A stretch of DNA of 7,469 nucleotides from a bacterium UBA4883 (GTDB lineage Bacteria > Bacillota > Clostridia > Oscillospirales > Acutalibacteraceae): positions 1 through 7,469 of the forward strand of contig DHDF01000031.1 in assembly GCA_002399225.1 (NCBI GenBank), given 5' to 3'. A program made the position numbers and the translations under genes. Shown one piece after another: positions 1-5,849 of this stretch. Numbering within the stretch: position 1 is the stretch's first letter; each line of letters opens with the position of its first letter. The notes under the pieces were generated by a model. It was not told the origin of the DNA. It searched no databases and worked only from the letters and a program-made list of their open reading frames with translations.

Positions 1-159
1 TTGACTTGCTATTGGCAAATTAGCGGGCGCAGCAACATCAGTTTCCAAAAATGGGTGGAGCTTGACCTAAAGTACATAAACGAACGCAGCCTGTGGACGG
101 ACCTCAAGATCATCCTGAAGACGGTCCCGGCGGTGCTGACCGGGCGGGGGGCGTACTGA
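1..159 (+). CDS. Priming undecaprenyl-phosphate sugar phosphotransferase, C-terminal end (partial)
   Basis: This is the last 52 codons of a bacterial sugar transferase (the polyprenyl glycosylphosphotransferase family of WbaP, WcaJ and EpsL); the start lies left of the window. Reading from base 1 gives the family's conserved C-terminal signature: a WQISGR motif, then SFQKWVELDLKYI, then SLWTDLKIILKT, ending in a short GRGAY tail at a TGA (157-159). The enzyme is a membrane protein that transfers a sugar 1-phosphate from a nucleotide sugar to undecaprenyl phosphate at the inner face of the membrane, the first committed step of repeat-unit assembly. The next gene starts 2 bases after the stop, so it sits in the same operon. 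The substrate (galactose-, glucose- or N-acetylated sugar phosphate) cannot be told from this fragment. The family call is very secure. Confidence 0.93.
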   Translation: MTCYWQISGRSNISFQKWVELDLKYINERSLWTDLKIILKTVPAVLTGRGAY

Positions 160-161
160 CC

Positions 162-1421
162 TTGAAAGTTTTGCTCGTCAATAAATTCCATTACAAAAAA
201 GGCGGCTCGGAAACCTATTATTTCACTCTGGCGCAGGCTTTGCAGAGCCAGGGGCATCAGGTCGTCTATTTTGCAATGGCAGACGAAAAAAACGAACCGT
301 GCGATCAGTCAAAATTTTTTGTTTCCCATGTCGATTACAACAGCGATTCCCAAAACGTTTTCGGCCGGATTTGGTCCGGAATTAAATTGATTTATTCTAC
401 AGAATCGAAGAAAAAGATGCGGCTGCTGATCGAACGGGAGAAGCCGGATCTGGCAATTCTAAATCTGGTGCATCGCCAGCTCACGCTTTCCATTGTCGAC
501 GAACTTCGCAAGTTCCGAGTTCCGATCTTTTTTGTGATGCATGACCTGATCTGCATTTGCCCAAATTATACGATGCTTTCGCATGGCAAACTATGTGAAC
601 GCTGTTCGGGCGGGCATTTTTTGAATTGTCCCCGGCAAAAATGCGTGAAAGGCTCCTTCCCGAAAAGCCTTCTTGCCGCGGCGGAAGCGTATTTCTACAA
701 ATGGCGGAAGACGTATGACAAAGTTGATTTATATATCGCCCCGTCCGTTTTTTTGCAGCACAAATTGCAGTCGGCTGGTTTCACGCATTCGCCGATCGTG
801 CACATGAGAAATCCATTGCCGGCGGATACGGTCTACGGACTTCCGGAAAAGGCGGAAAATTATTTTTTGTATTTCGGCCGGTTATCGCCGGAAAAGGGAG
901 TCTTGACGCTCCTGAAAGCGGTCAAAGAGCTGCGGGAACTCGGAAAAATCGCGCTGCGGATCGCGGGCGACGGGCCGCAGCGTCCGGAGCTTGAACAGTA
1001 TGTGAGGGAAAATGAGTTGGCGGATCAGGTTTCCTTTCTTGGATTCCAGACGGGGCAAAAGCTGCGGGACACGGTCGAACGTTGCAGGTGCGTGATCCTC
1101 CCGTCCGAGTGTTATGAAAATTGCCCCTATTCCATTCTGGAGGCCATGGTGAAGGGAAGGCCGTGCATTGTCAGCAATCTGGGCGGGCTGCCCGAGCTTG
1201 TGGAGGACGGAAAAAACGGTTATGTTTTTCAAGCGCGCGATGTGGATTCCCTGCGCGGCGCGATCGAAAAGCTGCTTTCTCTGAACGCGGAAGAATATTC
1301 CGGGATGTGTACGGATGCGTTGAACAAAGCGAAAGAGGAATTTGATCCGAACCGATATCTTGATCGGCTGTTCGGGGAATACCGCAGGATCAAACCAGCA
1401 TCGGAGGACGACAATGAATAA
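162..1421 (+). CDS. Glycosyltransferase family 4 (GT-B) with a cysteine-rich segment
   Basis: The product is 419 residues, a typical full-length GT4 enzyme that would transfer a sugar from a nucleotide sugar to the lipid-linked repeat unit on the cytoplasmic side. The start is the TTG at 162, which gives the expected first strand MKVLLVNKFHYKKGGSET with its glycine-rich loop (GGSET, residues 14-18). The first in-frame ATG is residue 39 and would delete that loop. The open frame upstream of 162 only overlaps the priming transferase. The C-terminal donor-binding domain has FGRLSPEKG (238-246), IAGDGP (267-272) and the E-x7-E catalytic motif (E319, E327), followed by GGLPELVEDGKNG. Between the domains, residues 131-161 hold six cysteines (131, 133, 145, 148, 156, 161), starting in an HDLICICPN motif seen in one GT4 branch. 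The upstream G run (146-151) is a weak ribosome site, so coupling to the preceding gene is likely. The donor and acceptor sugars are unknown. Confidence 0.95.
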   Translation: MKVLLVNKFHYKKGGSETYYFTLAQALQSQGHQVVYFAMADEKNEPCDQSKFFVSHVDYNSDSQNVFGRIWSGIKLIYSTESKKKMRLLIEREKPDLAILNLVHRQLTLSIVDELRKFRVPIFFVMHDLICICPNYTMLSHGKLCERCSGGHFLNCPRQKCVKGSFPKSLLAAAEAYFYKWRKTYDKVDLYIAPSVFLQHKLQSAGFTHSPIVHMRNPLPADTVYGLPEKAENYFLYFGRLSPEKGVLTLLKAVKELRELGKIALRIAGDGPQRPELEQYVRENELADQVSFLGFQTGQKLRDTVERCRCVILPSECYENCPYSILEAMVKGRPCIVSNLGGLPELVEDGKNGYVFQARDVDSLRGAIEKLLSLNAEEYSGMCTDALNKAKEEFDPNRYLDRLFGEYRRIKPASEDDNE

Positions 1422-2460
1422 TCTGCATGGTTCTGTGATTATTACATACCGCTGCAACGCCCACTGCAATATGTGTAACTGTTTTATGGATCCGACAAAA
1501 AAAGAAGAAGAGATCAGCCTTGAAACGATCCGCAGGCTTCCGAAAATGAAGTTCACGAACATCACGGGCGGAGAGCCGTTCATCCGGGACGATATTGACG
1601 AAATCGTGGAGGAACTCTATAAAAAAACCGACCGGATCGTCATCTCAACGAACGGTTTCTTTTATAAAAGGATCTTGGAACTCTGCAAGCGGTTCCCGCG
1701 GGTCGGGATCCGCATCAGCATCGAGGGGATGCCGAAAACGAACGACGCGGTCCGCGGGATTCCGGACGGCTTCGACCACGGCCTGCGCTGCCTGCTTCAA
1801 CTTGTCGCGAACGGCCACAAGGACGTCGGCTTCGGCATGACGGTCCAGGATATGAACGCCGACGATCTGCTGCTGCTCTATGACCTCGCCGACGACATGG
1901 GCATGGAGTTTGCCACGGCGTCGCTTCATAACTCGTTCTACTTCCGGAAGACGGACAATGCGATCCGGGACAAGTACCATGTCGCGCAGCAATTCGAAAA
2001 ACTGATCAACGCTATGTTGAAAAGCGGTTCCCCAAAAAAGTGGTTCCGCGCGTATTTCAACCACGGACTAATCAACTACATTTACGGCAATCCCCGTTTG
2101 CTTCCCTGTGAGATGGGGAGCAACGGCTTTTTTATCGATCCGTTCGGGGACGTTCTGCCCTGCAACGGAATGGACAAGAAGATGCCGATGGGCAACCTGA
2201 ACACGCAGACCTGGGACGAGATCTGGAATTCGGAACGGGCGGAAAAGGTCCGGCGGGCCGTGAAAAGCTGCCCGAAAAACTGCTGGATGATCGGCAGCGT
2301 CTCCCCCGCCATGAAGCAGCATCTTGCGGTTCCCGCCAGATGGGTCCTGTACCACAAGTTTGTAAAGCGCGGATACAGCCTCGGGGAAAATGATTTTATA
2401 AAGGCGGTTCAGAACATTGAAAATCGCGATGATCGGACAGAAACGCATCCCGTCCCGTGA
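1414..2460 (+). CDS. Radical SAM enzyme with SPASM-like (twitch) auxiliary-cluster domain
   Basis: The product is 348 residues. The ATG at 1414 overlaps the preceding stop by 8 bases and has a GGAGG site at 1403-1407, six bases upstream. Near the N-terminus is C14-x3-C18-x2-C21, the ligand motif of the [4Fe-4S] cluster that cleaves S-adenosylmethionine. It is followed by GGEP (52-55), a STNG strand (78-81) and ISIEG (101-105), all standard for the radical SAM barrel. The C-terminal part has C232-x12-G-x4-C250, the first half of the SPASM pattern, then FIDPFGDVLPC, GNLNTQTWDEIW and C286-x3-C290. Only four cysteines are present, which fits a half-SPASM or twitch domain holding one auxiliary cluster, as in the aminoglycoside dehydrogenase BtrN; full SPASM proteins have seven. 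The position between two glycosyltransferases suggests modification of a sugar or a lipid-linked glycan. A peptide substrate cannot be excluded, but no precursor gene is evident. The exact reaction is unknown. Confidence 0.94.
   Translation: MNNLHGSVIITYRCNAHCNMCNCFMDPTKKEEEISLETIRRLPKMKFTNITGGEPFIRDDIDEIVEELYKKTDRIVISTNGFFYKRILELCKRFPRVGIRISIEGMPKTNDAVRGIPDGFDHGLRCLLQLVANGHKDVGFGMTVQDMNADDLLLLYDLADDMGMEFATASLHNSFYFRKTDNAIRDKYHVAQQFEKLINAMLKSGSPKKWFRAYFNHGLINYIYGNPRLLPCEMGSNGFFIDPFGDVLPCNGMDKKMPMGNLNTQTWDEIWNSERAEKVRRAVKSCPKNCWMIGSVSPAMKQHLAVPARWVLYHKFVKRGYSLGENDFIKAVQNIENRDDRTETHPVP
2401..2407 (+). promoter_or_regulatory. Ribosome binding site inside the radical SAM gene
   Basis: AAGGCGG lies nine bases before the TTG at 2417 and inside the coding end of the radical SAM gene. 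It supports that TTG as the true start of the second family-4 glycosyltransferase. The next in-frame ATG (2429) would remove the first four conserved residues. Confidence 0.6.
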
Positions 2461-3508
2461 AGGCGGAGTGGAGATTCATGTGGAGGAAATCGCCGTCAGG
2501 CTGGCGAAAATGGGAAACGACGTGACGGTTTACAACCGGAGGAAAAAGGGGTTTCCCCTTCTTCACGAATACAAGGGCGTTAAGATCGTCAACGTCCCCA
2601 CGGTGGACCGGAAAAGCCTCGACGCGGTCGTCTATTCTTTCCTCGCTACGATCCACGCGCTGTTCGGGCGTTACGACGTGATCCATTACCACGCGGAAGG
2701 CCCCTGCTCCATGCTGTGGATCCCCCATTTGTTCGGCATCAGAACGGTGGCTACCATCCACGGCCTCGACTGGCAGCGCGCCAAATGGGGCGGCTTCGCC
2801 ACGAAATTTCTGCTGTTCGGGGAAAAGACGGCGGCGAAATATGCGGATGAGATCATCGTCCTCTCCCAAAACGTCCGGCGGTATTTCGGGGAAAAATACC
2901 ACCGCCAGACGCGGTATATCCCCAACGGCGTCAGCCGCCCGCAGATCCGGGAAGCAAATATCGTCACAAAAAAATACGGCCTGTATAAAGACGGATACCT
3001 TCTCTTCCTTGCCCGCATCGTCCCGGAAAAAGGGCTTCACTATTTGCTGGAAGCCTTTTCAAAAGTACCGACAGATAAAAAGCTGGTCGTTGCCGGCGCA
3101 AGCAGTCATTCCAACGGTTATTTTGAAAAAATCAAAGAAACGGCTCAAAAGGACGACCGTGTCGTCATGACCGGATTTGTGCAGGGCGCCGAACTGGACG
3201 AGCTGTACAGCAACGCGTTTCTGTACGTGCTGCCGAGCGATGTGGAAGGGATGCCGCTGAGCCTGCTGGAGGCGATGAGCTACGGCTGCCCGTGCCTTGT
3301 GAGCGATATTCCGGAAAATACGGAAGTCCTGGGTGGATGCGGATTTACTTTTCCGAAGGGGAACGTCCGCGGAATGCAAAGGTGTTTGAAAGTCCTCTTA
3401 CTCCGGAATGATCTTTCTTCGGTCGGTGTTGCCGGGAAGCGCCGGGTGCTGACGGAATACACATGGGAAAAATGTGTTGATCAAACGATTCACTGCCTCG
3501 CACGCTGA
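2417..3508 (+). CDS. Glycosyltransferase family 4 (GT-B), rhamnosyltransferase-like N-terminus
   Basis: The product is 363 residues and complete. The TTG start at 2417 yields MKIAMIGQKRIPSREGGVEI, a highly conserved N-terminus in one GT4 branch (DUF1972-type) that includes capsule rhamnosyltransferases. The EGG loop at 15-17 and the later E-x7-E motif (E277, E285, in SDVEGMPLSLLEAMSYG) mark the two Rossmann domains. Other family signs are TIHGLDWQR (113-121), YIPNGV (167-172) and LARIVPEKG (198-206). The enzyme should act in the cytoplasm, adding one sugar from a nucleotide donor to the growing lipid-linked unit. Similarity of the N-terminus hints at a deoxyhexose or hexose donor, but this is not proof. 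The gene overlaps the radical SAM gene by 44 bases, so the two are probably co-translated. A terminator-like hairpin spans the stop codon. Confidence 0.95.
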   Translation: MKIAMIGQKRIPSREGGVEIHVEEIAVRLAKMGNDVTVYNRRKKGFPLLHEYKGVKIVNVPTVDRKSLDAVVYSFLATIHALFGRYDVIHYHAEGPCSMLWIPHLFGIRTVATIHGLDWQRAKWGGFATKFLLFGEKTAAKYADEIIVLSQNVRRYFGEKYHRQTRYIPNGVSRPQIREANIVTKKYGLYKDGYLLFLARIVPEKGLHYLLEAFSKVPTDKKLVVAGASSHSNGYFEKIKETAQKDDRVVMTGFVQGAELDELYSNAFLYVLPSDVEGMPLSLLEAMSYGCPCLVSDIPENTEVLGGCGFTFPKGNVRGMQRCLKVLLLRNDLSSVGVAGKRRVLTEYTWEKCVDQTIHCLAR

Positions 3509-3526
3509 AGATCGGCGCTGCTTTTT
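3500..3526 (+). terminator. Weak terminator-like hairpin inside the operon
   Basis: The arms GCACGC (3500-3505) and GCG-c-TGC (3515-3521, one bulged C) pair around a nine-base loop and are followed directly by five T (3522-3526). The hairpin includes the stop codon of the upstream glycosyltransferase. The stem is short and bulged and the T run is modest, so it may only attenuate read-through to the polymerase gene, or it may be chance. No clear promoter is visible downstream, which argues against a full operon end. Confidence 0.3.
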
Positions 3527-3543
3527 GAACATTCTTGCAGTTT

Positions 3544-3550
3544 GGAAAGG
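3544..3550 (+). promoter_or_regulatory. Ribosome binding site that selects the EpsG-like start
   Basis: GGAAAGG lies eleven bases before the in-frame TTG at 3562. An earlier in-frame TTG at 3535 would place this site inside the coding region and would add a charged, hydrophilic N-terminus before the first membrane segment. The ATG at 3551 is in another frame. Confidence 0.5.
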
Positions 3551-3561
3551 ATGTTGACCTT

Positions 3562-4644
3562 TTGGGAAACGCTATCTGCTTCTACGGGCTTTTAGCCGTT
3601 ATAACAGCCATATGCGCCGAACTTTCGGTTCGCTTTAAGGATCCCGCGATCGGCGGCTTCTTTGCGTTCAACGCGGTTTTGATCCCGTCCGTCGCGGCCG
3701 GCCTGCGGTATGGCATCGGAACGGATTATCTTGCCGTCTATTTGCCGGAATTTGAGCGATTCCAGTATGTTGCAGGCTATCACAGCCGTATGGAGTTCGG
3801 CTATGTTCTATTGAACAAACTGGTCATAGCCCTGGGCGGCAATTTTCAGGTCCTGCTTTTTTCAGTTGCATTGACGACAAATCTCTTTATCTATCTGGGC
3901 CTCCGGCAGTACCGGGAGGAGATCAGCGTCGGGCTGGGCATGCTCGTTTACATGCTGCTGTATTACCAGGTCTCTTACAACGCCGTCCGGCAGTTGGCGG
4001 CTATGGCCGTTCTATTTTATGCCATCAAATATGTTCAAAAAAGAGAATTTTGGAAGTTCTGCTTTTTTACGCTGCTTGCCTGCGGTTTCCATTATTCGCT
4101 TTTCCTGTTGTTTCCGTTCTATTTTTTATACGGCTTGTACAGCAAACCGAAATGGTGGGCTATGCGTTGGATCACCTATGTTATTCTGCTTGCAGCCGCG
4201 ACAAATTATCAGTCATTTTATTCCGTTTTCAAGGATTCCGACATGCTGGCATATTATTCCGGCTATCTGCGGCAAACGAAAGCGTTTGAATGGAGCATCG
4301 GTATTTTTGCAAGGACCCTACCCTTTCTGATCCCCGGAATCATCCTTTATAAAGACTTCAAGGGAAACGACCGTTTTCGTCTGTTGTTCAGTTTCCTGTG
4401 CATCGGAAGCATCCTTCGCCTGATGGCTTACACGACCATTTATTATACGGAACGTGTTGCCATGATTTTTCTGCTGTCTCAAATTGTCCTTGTTCCGTGG
4501 TTTTACCGGCGGTTGAGAGCCCGCAAGCAGACTTGGATTGGCTTGATCGTTTTGTCGTGTGTCGTTTTCCTTTGGATTTACGATTTCTTTATCATGGGGA
4601 GCGGGGAAACGGTGCCTTATGTGTTTTATTTCAACCATAACTAA
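3562..4644 (+). CDS. EpsG-family membrane protein, probable repeat-unit polymerase (Wzy role)
   Basis: The product is 360 residues from the TTG at 3562 (369 from the alternative TTG at 3535). The first in-frame methionine codon is residue 77, so a non-ATG start is forced. The protein is strongly hydrophobic, with roughly ten to twelve likely membrane segments, for example near residues 5-20, 33-48, 97-113, 123-137, 165-190, 203-215, 250-263, 273-290, 298-314 and 326-344. The loop RYGIGTDY (49-56) and the later YNAVRQ (139-144) are hallmark motifs of the EpsG family. In exopolysaccharide loci such proteins stand where a Wzy polymerase is expected, joining exported lipid-linked repeat units on the outer face of the membrane. 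Wzy-type proteins are very divergent, so the polymerase role comes from family and position. No flippase is in the window. The gene is 53 bases past the upstream stop. Confidence 0.88.
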   Translation: MGNAICFYGLLAVITAICAELSVRFKDPAIGGFFAFNAVLIPSVAAGLRYGIGTDYLAVYLPEFERFQYVAGYHSRMEFGYVLLNKLVIALGGNFQVLLFSVALTTNLFIYLGLRQYREEISVGLGMLVYMLLYYQVSYNAVRQLAAMAVLFYAIKYVQKREFWKFCFFTLLACGFHYSLFLLFPFYFLYGLYSKPKWWAMRWITYVILLAAATNYQSFYSVFKDSDMLAYYSGYLRQTKAFEWSIGIFARTLPFLIPGIILYKDFKGNDRFRLLFSFLCIGSILRLMAYTTIYYTERVAMIFLLSQIVLVPWFYRRLRARKQTWIGLIVLSCVVFLWIYDFFIMGSGETVPYVFYFNHN

Positions 4645-4785
4645 AGGTGGGCTTAAGTTGCTCATGGATCGTATCCAACTTTTTGATCTTTTTTCCCACA
4701 AGGAAACTTTTGCAAAAGCAATTTATCCATTTTTGCCTTTCATCGATCGAAAGGTCGTCGGAAACCGAGGAGGGAAAACAAAAAC
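4645..4785 (+). other. Intergenic gap with orphan reading-frame start and a 12-base palindrome
   Basis: This is the largest gap in the window. AAAGGTGGG (4645-4653 region) stands before a TTG (4658) and an ATG (4664) that open a frame running to 4858; the last part of that frame overlaps the next glycosyltransferase out of phase. The frame before the overlap (MDRIQLFDLFSHKETFAKAI and on) matches nothing I recognise. It could be the 5' remnant of a deleted gene or chance. CTTTTGCAAAAG at 4707-4718 is a perfect palindrome. A small hairpin with a GAAA loop sits at 4744-4757. I see no convincing promoter or terminator. Confidence 0.3.
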
Positions 4786-5802
4786 ATGCCTTTGGTCAGC
4801 GTTATTGTGCCTATATATAAAGTGGAAAAATATCTTCGTCGGTGCGTTGATTCTTTAGTTACGCAGACCCTGCGTGATATTGAGATTATTCTGGTGGACG
4901 ACGGTTCTCCCGACGGCTGCGGCAAAATTTGTGATGAATATGCGGAGAAAGATCAAAGAGTCAAAGTCATCCATCAGCGAAACGGTGGAGCGGCAAGCGC
5001 GAGGAATGCAGGCGTTAAAGCTGCGCAGGGTAAATACGTCGCGTTTGTGGATGGCGACGACTGGATCGAAAAGGAAACTTATGCGGATCTTTCTGCCGCC
5101 GCCGCATCCGTCAACGCCGATCTTGTTTTCTACGATTTTACCTTAGTGAAAGAAAACGGCGATACTTTCATCAGCCCATATCAAAAAGTTGATATGCCGG
5201 AGATGCCGGTTCAAACGGAAACGGCTTTGAAATTATTATTTCAAAAAAAATTAGAAAGCTTTTCATGGATTTTTATCTGTGAGCGCAGTCTCTTTTTTGA
5301 CAGGGAAACTTTTTTCCCCGAGGGGCGCAGATATGAAGATACGGCTACTGTCTACAGGATAGTCGGTGCGAGCCAAAAAATTGCTTTTGTCAGGGAAAAG
5401 TTGTATCACTATTTCCAGAGGGATCAGAGCGCTACGCACCATTCAAATCTTCAGGACAGCCGGGATGTATTTCTTACTCTGGAGGAAATGGAACAATATG
5501 TCGTCAATTTCTGGCCGGACGTTTATCCATATTTTTTAAACTATCAGGTAGCCATGCTCGTGTGGTGTTATATTTTATATTGCAAAGCAACGCTTTCTTC
5601 AAAAAGGCAAGATGATATAACGGGGTATAAAATCCGCGAAAAATTTTACAGACAGTTGAAAAAAGTCAAACTGGCCGATTTTATCGGCGACCCCTATTTA
5701 TTTAAAATTATCCTTATGAAATTCAGGCTGATCAGACCGCTGATATTTTTAAAGAGCAAGATGGAAAACGATGATTCACGGGCCTGTCATATTTTTCTCT
5801 GA
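4786..5802 (+). CDS. Glycosyltransferase family 2 (GT-A)
   Basis: The product is 338 residues. The ATG at 4786 has a clear AGGAGGG site (4768-4774) eleven bases upstream and opens with the family's typical first strand, MPLVSVIVPIYKVEKYL. The GT-A core shows VDDGSPDGC (37-45) for nucleotide binding, GGAASARNAG (67-76), and the metal-binding FVDGDDW (87-93). Farther on, RRYEDT (181-186) is the acidic ED motif usually assigned to acceptor activation. The C-terminal 130 residues are less conserved, with an aromatic stretch around LYHYFQRDQS and basic helices near the end, which suggests association with the membrane face. The enzyme should add one sugar in an inverting reaction to the lipid-linked unit; the donor is not predictable. 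It follows the largest gap in the window, and its G+C is visibly lower than that of the upstream genes. Confidence 0.95.
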   Translation: MPLVSVIVPIYKVEKYLRRCVDSLVTQTLRDIEIILVDDGSPDGCGKICDEYAEKDQRVKVIHQRNGGAASARNAGVKAAQGKYVAFVDGDDWIEKETYADLSAAAASVNADLVFYDFTLVKENGDTFISPYQKVDMPEMPVQTETALKLLFQKKLESFSWIFICERSLFFDRETFFPEGRRYEDTATVYRIVGASQKIAFVREKLYHYFQRDQSATHHSNLQDSRDVFLTLEEMEQYVVNFWPDVYPYFLNYQVAMLVWCYILYCKATLSSKRQDDITGYKIREKFYRQLKKVKLADFIGDPYLFKIILMKFRLIRPLIFLKSKMENDDSRACHIFL

Positions 5803-5837
5803 CTTCTGCGCAGGCTTTATAAAATGATGGAATATTT

Positions 5838-5843
5838 AGGAAG
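5838..5843 (+). promoter_or_regulatory. Ribosome binding site that selects the ATG at 5850
   Basis: AGGAAG ends six bases before the ATG at 5850. Using the TTG at 5844 instead would leave no spacer and add only two residues, so the ATG is the better start. Confidence 0.6.
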
Positions 5844-5849
5844 TTGTAT

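Noticed and set aside
882..1583. 233-residue open frame on the - strand
   Set aside because: It lies opposite two well-supported genes, has no family motif I recognise, and is explained by codon bias of the + strand genes.
2396..3040. 214-residue open frame on the - strand
   Set aside because: It is antisense to the second family-4 glycosyltransferase, which has clear conserved motifs; the antisense translation shows none.
842..3318. Repeated CCGGAAAA octamer at several places
   Set aside because: The copies fall in coding sequence, are irregularly spaced, and reflect common Pro-Glu-Lys or Pro-Glu-Asn codons, so they do not form a repeat element.
4664..4858. Candidate small peptide gene as a substrate for the radical SAM enzyme
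   Set aside because: It is two genes away, its second half is the out-of-phase start of a glycosyltransferase, and it lacks a leader/core pattern such as clustered Cys, Ser or Thr at the end.
5243..5250. Run of eight A in the first family-2 glycosyltransferase, a possible slippage site for phase variation
   Set aside because: The frame is intact and lysine-rich codons explain the run; eight bases is short for contingency switching and similar A7 runs occur elsewhere in the window.
5782..5815. GCCTG...CAGGC inverted repeat after the first family-2 glycosyltransferase, followed by TTTAT
   Set aside because: The stem is only five base pairs with a loop of about 24 bases and no real T run, too weak for a terminator.
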